A DNA stretch of 64,000 bases from CAVPCZ01 sp963702445 (GCA_963702445.1 CAVPCZ010000009.1:744001-808000), one strand, 5' to 3'; positions 27,901-39,756 are shown, counted from the first letter of the stretch. Notes: generated by a model from the letters alone, not told the origin. Numbers and translations: made by a program.

Positions 27901-28666
27901 CCGTGTCACCGGTGACGGGTTCGTCGGAACCAAACGGTATTTGCTTGATGGTTCCGGCGGCACGGTGCTCTTGAACTCGACGAGTAACGTGAAGGATATC
28001 AGCGGTCTGAACGCGAAAGCGGGCGATATCCTCCGTGTGGCGGTGTGGGTGAAGGCGTCGAACCTGGTGCCGGATTCGGCGGCGGCATATCCGACAGCCT
28101 GGGCGGTGGGATTCACCTACGGGTTCTTCAAAGGGAACGGGAACAACACGGGCTTCAACAACGTGAGCGGGTACCCGATCGACATGCAGTTTGTGTTCCC
28201 GGCGGTGACCGCGTTCGACTGGACGCAGTACTATATTGACATTCCGGTTCCGGCCGATCCGGAGGCGAAAGCCCTGGAGATCCGGCTGCATCCGTATTCA
28301 CGGTTCACCGGGACGGTCTATTTCGACGACCTGACGGTCCAGGTTGTGGGCGTGACGACCGGTGTGACCGCGGATAATGGTGTGCCGAAGACGTTCGAAC
28401 TGGGACAGAACTATCCCAATCCGTTCAACCCATCGACAAGGATTCAGTACGGGTTGCCGCGCGACGGGAACGTGACCCTGATGATCTACAACGTTCTCGG
28501 TCAACGGGTCCGGACATTGGTCAATGAAACCCGGACTGCCGGCCGTTACGAAGTGAGCTGGGACGGCAGGGACGACCAGGGGAGATCTGTCGGCAGCGGC
28601 CTGTATTTCTACAGGCTCGAGACCGGTCAGTTCGCCCTTGTGCAAAAAATGCTGATGCTGAAGTAA
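24950..28666 (+). CDS. T9SS-secreted protein with three long CBM-like repeats (three frame breaks)
   Basis: About 1237 residues after joining four frames. A signal peptide (VWLMLLTIVIVWSGAAQP) precedes three near-identical units of about 365 residues, each with two jelly-roll carbohydrate-binding-like modules: one beginning GGFEANLPSYWTIG, the second beginning near TGWIYWLPPNGG and ending GTVYFDDLTVEKL. The last about 85 residues are a T9SS type A sorting domain (LGQNYPNPFNPSTRI, YNVLGQRVRTL, GLYFYRLETG, QKMLMLK). Each unit has one extra base at the same GGGCGGGTCAG site, so the reading frame returns to phase only after the third unit. Likely a surface glycan-binding protein; no catalytic residues recognised. 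A terminator follows. Confidence 0.82.
25041..26130 (+). repeat. Long tandem repeat, copy 1 (1090 bp)
   Basis: First unit of the repeat, starting at TCGGCGGATTTGAAGCG. Nearly identical to copies 2 and 3 even at silent sites. Length is 3n+1 because of the shared extra base at 25547-25550. A variable segment lies at about 25751-25785. Confidence 0.9.
26131..27226 (+). repeat. Long tandem repeat, copy 2 (1096 bp)
   Basis: Second unit, again 3n+1, with the same extra base at 26637-26640. The variable segment (about 26841-26880) is six bases longer than in copy 1 and different in sequence (LNEIPGSIKAG). Confidence 0.9.
27227..28338 (+). repeat. Long tandem repeat, copy 3 (about 1112 bp, ends at the sorting-domain junction)
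   Basis: Third unit, with the same extra base at about 27733-27736. Its variable segment (27937-28030) is the longest of the three. Homology to the other copies stops at CTGACGGT, where the linker to the T9SS sorting domain begins. Confidence 0.9.
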
Positions 28667-28675
28667 ATGACCATT

Positions 28676-28719
28676 CCGGGGGTGGCGCGAGTGCAGTGCC
28701 ACCCCCGGTATCTGTTTTT
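28676..28719 (+). terminator. Intrinsic terminator between repeat protein and TonB receptor genes
   Basis: An 11-bp stem (CCGGGGGTGGC / GCCACCCCCGG) with an 11-base loop is followed after five bases by TTTTT, ten bases after the repeat-protein stop. It may uncouple a highly expressed secreted protein from the downstream receptor, or act as a partial-readthrough attenuator. Confidence 0.8.
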
Positions 28720-28746
28720 CCTTCCATTTTCCAGAGTGCCCACAAT

Positions 28747-31531
28747 ATGCGGACCCGTATCGTTCAGCAGTTGTGTCTCGTGGTGATCCTGCCGGTATTT
28801 GTGTGTGCCTCGCTTGTCGCCGGGACGACCGGAAAGATCGCCGGGAAGGTTGTCGACGCGCAAACGAAAGAAACCCTCGTCGGCGTGAATATTCTCATCG
28901 TCGGCACGGCCATGGGTGCCTCGAGTGACATTGACGGCGAATACTTCATTTTGAATGTGCCGCCGGGGCGCTATGCCTTGAAGGCGTCGGGAGTCGGGTT
29001 CACACCGGTTTCTCTCAGCGGCGTGAACGTCACCGATCGACCAAACGACGCGTATCGATTTTCAGATGCAATCCCGTACGGTCGAGATTGGCGATGTGAC
29101 CGTCACTGCAACACGTCCGATCGTCCAGCGCGATCTCACTTCCACGGTCGCCTCGGTCGGGAGCGATCAGCTTTCGAAGATTCCCGTGGAGGATGTCAGT
29201 TCGGTTGTCAATCTCCAGGCGGGTGTCATCGAAGGGCACTTCCGGGGCGGGCGTACGAACGAGGTGAAGTACCTTATCGACGGAGTTTCGGTAAATGACG
29301 TCTTCTCCGGCAACTATGCCATGCAGGCCGAAGTCAACAGCATCCAGGAGATCCAGGTGTTGAGCGGCACCTTTAACGCGGAATACGGCGAGGCGCTTTC
29401 CGGGGTCGTGAACCAGGTGACCAAGATTGCCGGGGAGAGGTACGAAGGCGAAATATCGTTCTACACAGGGGACTACGTGAGTACGCGGGGCGATCAGTTC
29501 AAGACGCTTTCCCGGGAGCTGCCGGTGGGGGGATTCCCGGTTCTTGCCGAGCCGTCGGTGTTCTTTCACGGAGGATCTCCGGCCAAACTCCACAATATCC
29601 AGGGAAGCCTGAGCGGTCCCGTTCCATTGACAAACGGGCTCCTGAGTTTCTATCTGTCGGGCCGCAAGTTCTACGACGAAGGATACATTTACGGACGGCG
29701 GGTCTTCAATCCATCCGATTCGTCCGTCTTTGCGGGCGAGGATAACTCGCAGTGGTACATTGGTGCGACGGGGGACGACGCCCTGGTGGCGATGAACTAT
29801 CAGGACAGGATGAGTCTCCAGGGAAAGCTTGCGGTGAAGGTCGGCGGTGCGAAAGGGATTGTCTTCTCCGCCTTCTATCAGCAGCAGAAGTATCGTGATT
29901 ACGATTACCGGTTCCAGCTCAACCCCGACGGGGACTACACGAAGTATCAGAAGAGCTTCCTCGGGAGTGCCGGCTACACGCACATGTTCAGCGATGCCAT
30001 GTTCATGGATGTCACCGGCTCGGTGTTCACGAGCGACTTCAAACAGTACGTGTACGAAGATCCGCTGGACCCCCCGACGGATCCCGTTTCGCTCGCGTCG
30101 GTCTTCATTGATCCGCGCTACGTGAACCCGGAACGGATGCGGGATGCAGGGGCCAATGCCTACCTCACCGGGGGTACGCAGAACTGGCATTTCAATCACA
30201 ACACAAGAACCATCACGGGCCGCGTTGATGTCACGGCGCAGGTGAGTCCTCTGCACCAGCTCAAGTTCGGCGGTGAGGTGGATCTCCATCAGCTCGAATA
30301 CAAGGATTTCCAGATCCACGTGGATGCCGCAAGCGGTTTTGTTCCCGCAATGCCGCAGCCGGGGGATTTTGACTATAATTTCTACACCAACAATCCCTAT
30401 CAGTTTTCCGTTCTATCTGCAGGATAAGATCGAGCTGTCATATCTTGTCGTGAATATCGGTCTCCGCTACGACTATTTCCAGCCCGATGGTCAGCGCCTG
30501 TTATACCCCGATCAGGTGGCGGATCTCGATTCGCTGTCGCCGCCGTATCCGGAGGGTATTTCTCCACGGCAAGCGTGAAGGAGCAATTCAGTCCGCGGTT
30601 CGGTCTCTCCTATCCGATCACCGATCGCGGTGCCGTTCACATTTCCTACGGGCATTTCTTCCAGATACCGCCGTTCGACTATTTGTACAGGAACCCCAAT
30701 CTCCGGATACCGTTGTCGGGAGATGCCCCCGAATTCGTCGGCAACGTGATCGGCAATGCCGACCTGCAGCCCCAGCGGACAACAATGTATGAAATCGGAC
30801 TGCAGCAGGAGCTCACGTCCGAGCTCGGGCTGGTCGTTACAGGATACTACAAGGACATCAGGAACCTGCTGGGAATCACCGTTCACATCAAGAACAACCT
30901 GAAGAAGTATGGCGAATATGTGAACCTTGACTACGGCGCGGTGAAAGGCTTCACGGTCGCTCTGGAGAAACGCCTGGTGAACGGCTTCGGCGCGAACATC
31001 GACTATACGTTTCAGGTGGCGGAGGGGAATGCGTCGGATCCCAATGATGACTTCAACAAGGCCCAATCGAGCCCTCCGGTCGAGGTGAACAAGCAGCTGG
31101 TTCCACTCTCCTGGGACCGCACGCATTCACTGAATCTGACGATGTCGGTCGGCACTCCGGGAGATTTCATCGGCAGCCTGATCTGGAGACTCGGTTCGGG
31201 GCTTCCGTACACGCCGTCCCTTCAAAACCAGCGGACGGGCCTGGAAAACAGTGACAACAAGCCACTGTACAACACCGTTGATCTCTATATCAACAAGGAT
31301 TTCGCGCTTTCTCCACTTCGCGTATCGGTGTTTCTCAAGGTGTACAATCTTTTCGATACCGCGAACGAGCTGAACGTGTTCGGTGATACGGGCCGTGCCG
31401 GGTACACCCTTGAGCTGACCCGGTCACAGCAGGCGCCGCTGGGCGTCAATAGCATTCAACAGTACTACACGCGTCCTGATTTCTTCTCGGCACCGCGCCA
31501 GGTGCTTATCGGCGCGACACTCGGGTTCTGA
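28747..31531 (+). CDS. TonB-dependent receptor (frame breaks near 29034, 30404, 30555)
   Basis: About 926 residues after repair. A signal peptide (IVQQLCLVVILPVFVCASLV) is followed by a carboxypeptidase-regulatory-like domain (GTTGKIAGKVVDAQTKETLV..DIDGEYFILNVPPGRY), a plug (VTVTATRPIVQRDLTSTVAS, VEDVSSVVNLQAGV, YLIDGVSVNDVF, INSIQEIQVLSGTFNAEYG) and a 22-strand-type barrel ending with an aromatic residue (IGATLGF). It imports a ligand across the outer membrane using TonB energy. No SusD follows; the next genes are a large secreted protein and a PorV-family protein. The first two breaks are single extra bases; the third is a net +2 or -1. Confidence 0.9.
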
Positions 31532-31555
31532 TCTGAGATATCACGGAGGAACTGC

Positions 31556-34500
31556 ATGTTGTGCAGACGTTCACCAGCCAGAAGCGCGCTCATCGTTGCT
31601 CTTGTTCTGTGTGCAACTGCAAGTGTTCCCGCACAGCGCCTCGTGGACAAGAACAAGGGAACCCACTTCGAGACCAAGAAGGGGTTCATGGACGGGAACC
31701 TTGTGGGAACGGTCTACTATAATTTCGGGGAGATCGGCGACTGGCTGAACGAACCGAGCAGGAGCGGCGTATGGCCGAAAGGAACCAATCACACCTACGT
31801 TGACGGCGTGGCAGTGATCGTCCAGTCGGAAACCCAGGACCCGCAGGGCAGGATCATTCATCCGCTGGAAACAAATTACTACGAATACACCCGGGCTGGC
31901 TTCAGGCAGCAACGTCACGTACGGTTGGTGGCCGCTTCCGAACTATGCAGCACGGTATCAGTCCAGCCCCGCGGAAAGCAACGATCCCAACACCTGGCCG
32001 AACCACTGGCCGGACCGGGGAACCGACTGGGATGGCTACTGGAACGGGTTCTTCGGGAAGGGAGTGCTGAATGCGGATCTCGAATCGTATTTTGTGTTTG
32101 ATGACAATGAGGACCGCGAGTACATCCTGAAGAACAAGTTCTATCCGGACGCAGCGGACTCCACCCGCGGCGGACTGGGCATGCAGGTGCGTGCCCGCGG
32201 ATTCCAGTGGTCCCAGGTTCTTGCGGAAGATGTGATCTTCTGGTACTACGAAATCACCAACATGGGGACCACCGACTATGCCAAAACCCTCTTCGCACAG
32301 TATGTCGACTGGGGAATCGGCGGGCACGACAACTCCTCAAACAATGCCGGGAGCTACAACAAGATCGTTGAATATCTCCTATGCCTGGTCCACGGTCCCG
32401 TTCGGCAGTCCGGGGCAATGGAGCCCGGTGGGCTATACGGGCTATGCGTTTCTCGAGAGCCCGGGTATCTCTGACGATCAGCGGGACAACGACCAGGACG
32501 GACTCACCGATGAACGCCGTGATAACGATATCAGGGTGTTCATCAGCAACCCGATCAACGATCCCTTCCTCCGCGACGTACAGTCCGATACGGCCCGGTT
32601 CCGCGCGTTCTACGGTTACTCGTGGAAACCCCACTGGGACGCCGATGAGAACTGCAACTGGCGGCTATACACCGATCTGAACGGCGATGGGCTGTGGAAT
32701 CGGGGGAGAGCCGCTGAACGACGACGTCGGCAGCGACGGGCTCGGTCCTTTCGACGATGGATATCGCGGGGCCGGACCCCGACGGGACGGAAGGCGACGG
32801 CAGGCCCGAGCAAGGCGAGCCGAATTTTGGCATTCTCGACAAGGACGAATCGGACCAGCTGGGCCTGACCGGTTTCATCCTCTCCCCGGTTCATACCTAC
32901 GATCTGAACAACGATGAAAAGAACTGGACCGCCCTCTCCTCGGCGCCGGCGCCCCCCGATCAACAACCCGCGCTCATCGGCGTGAATCTCGCCAACCACT
33001 TCTCCAGTTACATGTTCCATCTCTTCGGGACGGAACACCTACAGCGCCCGCACCGGAAAGACTCAGGAGACCGGAGAGACTGAACGGTTCTCCATGGCGT
33101 TGATCTACGGAATGGATACCGATGACCTCTTCCGGAGAAAGAAAACCGTTCAGCAAATCTACAATGCGAACTACCGCTTCGCGAAGCCGCCGGAGAAACC
33201 CATCGTGAAAGCAATCGCCGGTGACGGCAGGGTGACGCTGTACTGGGACGACCGGGCCGAGAAGACCTTCGATGCCTTCTACCAGAAATACAACTTCGAA
33301 GGATACAAGGTGTACAGAAGCACCGAAGCCAATTTTCTCGAAACCCAGATCATCACCGATGCCTATGGCAAGCCAACATACAAGAAGTCCGCTTGCCCAG
33401 TTCGACGTGGTGGACGGTGTGAAGGGATTGCATCCTGTTGATGTGAACGGGGCGCTGTTCTATCTGGGGGACGACACGGGGCCTCTCTCATGCGTTTGTG
33501 GATTCGACCGTACAGAACGGGCAAACCTACTACTATGCGGTGACCGCATACGATCAGGGGTACTTCACGACGAACATATCCGGAACGTTTGTGGGTATTC
33601 CCCCTTCTGAAACTTCCAGCATCATCAAGCTGGATCTGAACGGGCGTGTGACGAAAGTGGATGTCAACACGGCCGTGGTCACTCCGCGGGCTGCGGCGGC
33701 AGGATACATCATTCCCAAGTCGATAGCCGCTGACGCAATCCGGTCCGGGACGGGAAGCGTTGCGGCGACAATTATCGATCTTGACTCGTTGCGCGATTCG
33801 CACAACTACCGGGTGGAGTTCGTGGACTCCTCGGCGTTCCACGACAACCCCAATCCCTACTACCGGCTGATCGATCTCACCACCCGGGACACTGTTCTCT
33901 CGCTGAGCCGGCTGAAGGGACAGCAGGAAGTGTCGCCCGTGCTCGGGGGATTCAACCTCGTGCTGAAAAACGACCAGTATGTCACGGTGAATACGCAGAA
34001 GACCGGCTGGGTGAAAGGAAGCTCCAACTATGTTGTGCAGGTAGGGTTCGACTCGCGGTATGCCAATGCCTACCAGACACGCCGCGTCAACTATCCCGCG
34101 GACTTCGATATAACCCTTTCCGCCAAAGGGCAGGGGGATCTGTCGTTCCCGAGTACGCCCTTTTCGGCCCCCGCTCCCTCGAACATCATGATAAGGAACA
34201 TCACGGAGAGCCGGGATCACATTCAATTCGTCTTCCGGGATCTCAAAGAAGATTCCCTGTTTGATGACGGCGACGCACTCTTCATCGTCTCCGGAGATTC
34301 GGCCGGAAAAGCCGCCGGGGAGTTCACTGACGCGAAGTTCAGCTGGTCGGTGAGTTTTTTCAAGGACACCCTTATCGCCGAAGCGTCGCAGCGGCCTCCG
34401 CAGCCGGGAGATGTCTTTCGCATCGTGACAACGAAGCCGTTCCGGACAGGTGAGAGTTTTTCGTTCACCACCGTGGCGCCCGCGTTTTGACCCGGCACAG

Positions 34501-34824
34501 GCGAAGCAGGATCTCAACAAGATTGCCGTCGTGCCGAACCCGTATGTCGGGGCTGCCTCGTGGGAGCCCGCAACGACGAGCGTCGGCCGCGGCGAGCGCA
34601 AGGTGTTCTTCATTCATCTTCCACAGACCTGCACGATCCGGATTTACACGATCAGCGGACATCTGGTGCAAACACTGGAACACAACGGCACATATGCCGA
34701 CGGGCAGGAAGCCTGGAATCTCACATCGCGGGACGGCATGGATATCGCGTACGGGATGTATGTCTTCCATGTCGACGCTCCCGGTATCGGGACGAAGATC
34801 GACCGTCTGGCCATCCTGAAATAG
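31556..34824 (+). CDS. Large exported protein with FnIII-like and FlgD-like C-terminal domains (eight frame breaks)
   Basis: About 1086 residues once eight single extra bases (near 31904, 32367, 32702, 32765, 33033, 33386, 33481, 34481) are removed. A signal peptide (SALIVALVLCATASVPAQ) and GGAGGA site define the start. The middle has Asp-rich loops such as ISDDQRDNDQDGLTDERRDN, suggesting calcium binding, and a fibronectin-III-like segment (YYYAVTAYDQGYFTTN). The end (NKIAVVPNPYVGAASWE..YTISGHLVQTLEHNG..GMYVFHVDAPG) is a FlgD/Ig-like sorting-type tail. It lies between TonB receptor and PorV-like genes in the position where SusD sits in classical loci, but shares no visible SusD motif. Confidence 0.72.
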
Positions 34825-34853
34825 TGCACAGCAATGAGGGAGCGATTGTTGCC

Positions 34854-35913
34854 ATGAATCGAATGATCGTTGTTCTTGCCGCCGGTTGCCTCCTGTCCGC
34901 CGTTGTGTGCGCACAGAGTAACAACTCGAAAACGGGGACATCGGCGGCGATCTTCCTGGAAATACCGGTGGGCGCACGGGGGATCGGCATGGGAAATGCC
35001 TTCGTCAGCCTTGCGAATGATGTCTCCGCGCTGTACTGGAATGCAGCCGGCACCGCCCGCCTGGACATGAACGAGGCGGCAGGATCGCATACCAGCTGGA
35101 TCGCGGGTACCACATTCAGTTTTGCAGGACTCGTGCTCCCGATCGGGACATTCGGGACACTCGGCGTGAGCTTACACCCAGCTCTCGATGGATGATATGA
35201 AAGTCCGTACGGTTGAACAGCCCGAGGGAACAGGGGAGTTCTTCAGTGCGGGGGATATGGCGATCGGGCTCTCGTATGCCCGCCAGCTGAGCGACCGGTT
35301 TTCCATCGGGATCACGGCCAAATACATCCAACAGACCATCTGGCATGAATCCGCCACCGCCATGGCTGTGGACGTCGGCACGCTCTTCCGGACAGACCTG
35401 TTCGGCGGAATGACGATCGGCGCAACGCTGTCGAACTTCGGGACATCCATGAAAATGGCCGGCCGCGATGCACGGGAGTTCATCAGTGTCGCCCCAACCC
35501 AGATGGGGACGAATTCCCAGATTCCCGCTGCCATTGAATTCGATTCCTGGGGATTGCCCCTGCTCTTCCAGTTCGGGATATCCACAACAGCTCTGAAATT
35601 GGACGATATCACATGGATTGTGGCGGTTGACGCCCTGCATCCCAGTAACGACTTCGTGAGCGTCAACGTCGGGACCGAGATCGCCTACCGCAACTTCCTC
35701 TTTTTGCGCGGCGGGTATTCCCCCATCTACCTGCAACACGGCGGGTATGCATCCAGCCTCCAGGAAAACGACGGAGGGGGACTGTGTCTTGGTATCGGAC
35801 TGACGTCGGATATGCTCTCGACCGAGAGTATCCGCGTACGTTTCGACTACGCATACCGGAATATGGGACTGCTGGAGAACATTCAGGTCATCACCTTTGG
35901 TGTGCAGTTTTGA
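34854..35913 (+). CDS. PorV/PorQ-family outer membrane protein (one frame break)
   Basis: About 352 residues. Signal peptide (IVVLAAGCLLSAVVCAQ), then the family opener TSAAIFLEIPVGARGIGMGN and FVSLANDVSALYWNAAGTAR, followed by alternating beta-strands of a FadL-like barrel (GLSYARQLSDRFSIGITAKY, FGMTIGATLSNFG-type strands, LRGGYSPIYL) and a C-terminal aromatic (VQF). One extra base near 35171 must be removed to join TLGVS to TQLSMDDMKV. In Bacteroidota PorV shuttles or anchors T9SS cargo; in other lineages PorV-like barrels accompany TonB receptors. Here it follows such a receptor directly. Confidence 0.82.
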
Positions 35914-35942
35914 GGACCTCGTGCGGCTATCCCGCTGATCCC

Positions 35943-37538
35943 ATGAACATCACGACGCGGCTGGTCCTGCCGCTCCTCCTGGCCTGCCCGTTGATTCGCG
36001 GGCAGTCGCCGGGAGCAGACACGGCATATCTCCCGATTTCCGATCCGCACCTCGCAACATCGATTGTTGCGCGTGTCGGCCCTGCCACGATCACGGCCCG
36101 TGAATTCCTCCTCTCGTATGAGTTCGGTCCGGCGTTTGTCAAGCGGGAGAAGAATCCCCAACGGCGTTACCTCGACTTCATGATCAACGAAAAACTGCTC
36201 GCCCTGGATGCCGCTGACCGGGGAGGGCGATTGTCGCCGGAGGTCAGACGATCGGTGATCGAAATTGAGGGCGATCTGGCCACGGAGGAGTTGTACCGGG
36301 AGGATGTGCTGAAGAAGGTTCGCATCACCGAGGAAGAGATTGGCTATGCGGTTGCCGGCCAGCGGATCCACTATCAAGCTCCAATGGGTGTACTCCGCCA
36401 CGCAGGAGGGGATCGAACGCTACCGCCGGCTTCTCGCCGGGGGGATGAGGTTCGACAGTGTGTTTGCCATGCAACTGGGAGATTCGCTCACGCCCGACCT
36501 GCGCTCCTGGGAGACAACGCGGTTCACATTGAAGAGGCCTCCGCCCGACGCTTGTCGCTGCTCTGGATACCTTGAAGCCGCTGACGCCGTCTGCACCGAT
36601 TGAAGGACCGGACGGGTGGTACATCATGTCCCTCAAGGATGTCACCTTTGATGCAATCACCACGGAATCTGAAACCATCAGACAGCGTGAGGATGCCCGT
36701 CGTGCGCTCACCCAGCAGAAGGCGGATGCCCTCGCTGACACCTACATCAACGGTATCATGCTTGCCCACAGCCCTGTCATTGAACCGAAGAACATTCGAT
36801 CTTCTTGCCTGTGTATCTTGCACAATTCTGGCTGCTCGAAGGAGATGCGCGCAACGATGGTCCGCGGCCTGTCCGTCGACCAGGAGACGGCTCTGACGGC
36901 GATTGCAGATATCGGGCGATTTCGGAACCGAACCCCTCGTGAAGATGAAGGACCGGTCGGTCACCCTGGCGCGATTCCTTTCGTGGTACCGGGCCCGGGA
37001 GTTTGTCCTTCGCCTCCGGGCGACCTCGGTGCGGGCATACCAGACGTCCCTGCAACAGATGGTCTGGCGGATGGTGCGGGACGGGCTGCTGATCGAGCGA
37101 GCGATGAAACGCGGTCTGCAGAAAAGAGAAAGCGTACAAACGCAGAAAGTATGGTGGGAAGAGAAAGCTCTCTATGCGTACGGAAAGAAGAGGCTCGCGG
37201 ATTCCATAGCGCTGGATGACGCGAAACTCCTCGACTATTTCCGGGACCATCGCAGTTCGTATCGCGGTGCACAGGGCGACACGCTCGACTTTGCGGCGGC
37301 AAAAGAACAGGTGCGCGGTGATTGGTTTACGGCGGAGTTCACCCGCCGTCTCCTTCATCGTCTGATATCGCTCCGCCGGACGTACCCGGTCCGGATAGAA
37401 GATGATGCCCTCCGCAGCCTTCCGGTGGAGAATGAACCCGACGCCAGGGCAATCGACATATACTTCGCAAAGAAGGGGGGTACGTTCCCCCGTCCTGCGT
37501 TTCCGACAATCGATTACGAGTGGCAGGGATGGCAGTAG
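35943..37538 (+). CDS. SurA/PpiC-like periplasmic chaperone (about six frame breaks)
   Basis: About 529 residues after removing single extra bases near 36360, 36548, 36792, 36810, 36853 and 36913. Signal peptide (LVLPLLLACPLIRG), then a SurA-like N-terminal helical domain (VARVGPATITAREFLLSYE, RRYLDFMINEKLLALDAADR, EIEGDLATEELYREDVLKK), a parvulin-like segment (ATQEGIERYRRLLAGGMRFD, GPDGWYIMSLKDV) and a second helical repeat (TLARFLSWYRAREFVLRLRA). Such proteins hold outer-membrane barrel proteins in the periplasm. Its place beside a TonB receptor and PorV-like barrel suggests a dedicated folding helper. The fragmented middle makes exact domain limits unsure. Confidence 0.68.
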
Positions 37539-37539
37539 G

Positions 37540-38866
37540 ATGAACTGGTCTCCCGTGATCCGTCGGCGCTCTCACGCTGGCAGGGGCTCTGGGTGCAGTG
37601 CTGATCTCCGGCTGCGGGGACGGAAACAGTTCCCGCAACGGGGCCGGGGAAACTGTTGAGCTGACGTACTGGCCGGCGCCGAATGCGCAGGAAGTTGAAC
37701 TTGCGGACAGCCTGGTGAGAGAATGGAACGCCCTGCACCCCGGTGTGCACGTGGTGATGCAGCCCATTCCGGTGAACCAGTCGACGGAGGAAGTCCTGCT
37801 CGCCGCCATAGCGGGGAAGACCACACCGGATGTCTGCTCGAATATCAACCCGATCGCCCTCAGAGATTACGTGGCATCAGGCGGTCTGATTCCTCTCGAT
37901 CAGTTCCCCGATTTTGACTCGGTCGTCGCGCAGCGGATACCCCGTGAACTTCTCGGACTGTTCAGGACGCCGGACGGGCACTTCTACCAGGTACCGTGGA
38001 AGACCAATCCGGTCATGATGTTCTACAACATCCGATTGTTGAAGGCTGCGGGAGTGGGAAGCATACCGAGGACCTATGCCGAGTACTATGCTCTCGGCGA
38101 CCGCGTCATCGAGAAACTCAACGGCGCGGGAAAGCCCGAGATTTGGGTCGGGGAGAGGGATATCCGGCCGATCTGGTGGCAACGGATGTTCGATTTCTAT
38201 CCGTTTTACCTGGCTGCGTCGGGTGGACAGCCGTTGTTCAGGAACGATTCGGTGGCATTTGGCAACTCTTCTGCCGAGGAAGTCTTTACGTTCTTTCGCA
38301 CATGTTATGCGCGCAGGTATTTTCCCCGGACCTCGTTCTTCCAGAGCGTCGATCCGTTTATGCTGGAAAAGAAGGTGACCCACATCGCTGGTCCCTGGCA
38401 GGTTGCCGCAATCCGGAAATTCGCACCTTCACTGGAGTATAGCGTTGACCCGGTGCCTGTTCCGGATGGAAGGGAGGGGCCGGTGTATACGTTCGGCGAT
38501 TTCAAGAATGTTGCGGTCTTCTCAACGACCAAACACCCGCGTGAAGCGTGGGCCTTTGTACGGTTTCTGTTGAGTGCAAGATATGACCATCTCCTTCTGC
38601 GCATTTGCGATCAGATCCCGGTGAGGGGTGATTTGCTCACCAATGCACTTTTCGCCGGGTACTTCAAAAGCAACCCCATGATGATCAGGTTTGCAGAGCA
38701 GGTTCCGTACACGAGGGGAATGGACTCCGCGCCTGACATGAAGGAGATCTTTGATGGGATTTCCCAGGAGTATGAGATGTGCGCGGTCTACGGCACAAAA
38801 CCACCCGCGGAAGCGGTGCGGGATGCCGTCGAACGGGCGCGAATGATCACGGAGTGGAACAGGTGA
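37540..38866 (+). CDS. Sugar ABC transporter substrate-binding lipoprotein, family 1 (one frame break in signal peptide)
   Basis: About 441 residues. The start MNWSPVI joins VGALTLAGALGAVLISGCGD after removing one extra C near 37561, giving a perfect lipobox (ISGC) lipoprotein signal; the frame from 37598 onward alone lacks it. The rest is a type II extracellular solute-binding protein: VELTYWPAPNAQEVELAD, KTTPDVCSNINPIALRDY, VPWKTNPVMMFYNIRLLKAA, GPWQVAAIRKFAPSLEYSVD. It captures an oligosaccharide for the two downstream MalF/MalG-like permeases. Stop overlaps the next GTG. Confidence 0.9.
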
Positions 38867-39756
38867 GCCGGTACGCCCTCATACTGGCGGCGATACGAAG
38901 AAGCGACACCAACGGATATATCTTCGTGCTTCCCTACGTCATCTTCTTCCTGGCATTCGTTGCGTACCCGCTGGTCTTCTCCTTTATCCTGATGTTCCAC
39001 CGCTGGAACCTTGTCAGTCCCATGGAGTGGGTGGGACTGAAAAATTTCATCCGGCTGGTTCAGGATCCCCTCTTTTTCAGGTCTCTCTTCAATACGCTCA
39101 CGTTTCTGGCTATTCACATTCCGCTGCAGATCTTCGCTGCGCTCGGTTTTGCCCTGCTGCTGAACACACGGATCAGAGGACGGGGGTTTTTTCGCGGAGT
39201 CTATTTTCTCCCCGTCGTGGTTTCAGGCGTTGCCGTGACGATTTTGTGGCAGCAGCTTTTCTCTTTTGACTACGGCGTTCTCAATGCCCTCCTGCGCACG
39301 GTCGGTCTCGGAGGGGTGCCCTGGCTCATCGACCCGAAGATTGCCATGCCGTCGATTGCCGTCATGGCCACCTGGAAGAACGTGGGCATCTATATCGTGC
39401 TCTTCCTGGCAGGCCTGCAGGGGATACCGAGAGAACTCTACGAGGCGGCGCGGATCGACGGGGCATCACCGTTCCGGCAATTCCTCTACATTACGCTCCC
39501 GATGCTCAATCCCACCGTCATCATTATCGTCGTCCTTTCGACGATCGGCGGCTTTTCCCTCTTCATCGAACCGTACGTGCTTACGGGCGGCGGGCCGATG
39601 CAGAGCACGCTTTCAGGGATGCTCTATATCTACAACCAGGCATTCTATTTCGGCCACATGGGATATGCGGCAACCCTGGGGTTTGTGTACGCTGCGGTGA
39701 TTTTCCTCGTTGTGACTGTCCAGCGCAAAGTCATTGAAAGGGATGTCGCGACGTGA
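38863..39756 (+). CDS. Sugar ABC transporter permease, MalF-like
   Basis: 297 residues from GTG 38863, which overlaps the binding-protein stop (GTGA). Six hydrophobic segments; NGYIFVLPYVIFFLAFVAYP, WVGLKNFIRLVQDPLFFRSL, and the cytoplasmic EAA loop GIPRELYEAARIDGASPFRQ mark CUT1 permeases. Forms a heterodimer with the next permease. No MalK-type ATPase is near; CUT1 systems often share one encoded elsewhere. Confidence 0.94.
   Translation: MSRYALILAAIRRSDTNGYIFVLPYVIFFLAFVAYPLVFSFILMFHRWNLVSPMEWVGLKNFIRLVQDPLFFRSLFNTLTFLAIHIPLQIFAALGFALLLNTRIRGRGFFRGVYFLPVVVSGVAVTILWQQLFSFDYGVLNALLRTVGLGGVPWLIDPKIAMPSIAVMATWKNVGIYIVLFLAGLQGIPRELYEAARIDGASPFRQFLYITLPMLNPTVIIIVVLSTIGGFSLFIEPYVLTGGGPMQSTLSGMLYIYNQAFYFGHMGYAATLGFVYAAVIFLVVTVQRKVIERDVAT

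Noticed and set aside
29030..30319. A 429-codon open frame antisense to the TonB receptor
   Set aside because: The plus strand encodes conserved plug and barrel motifs; the minus-strand product has no recognisable features.
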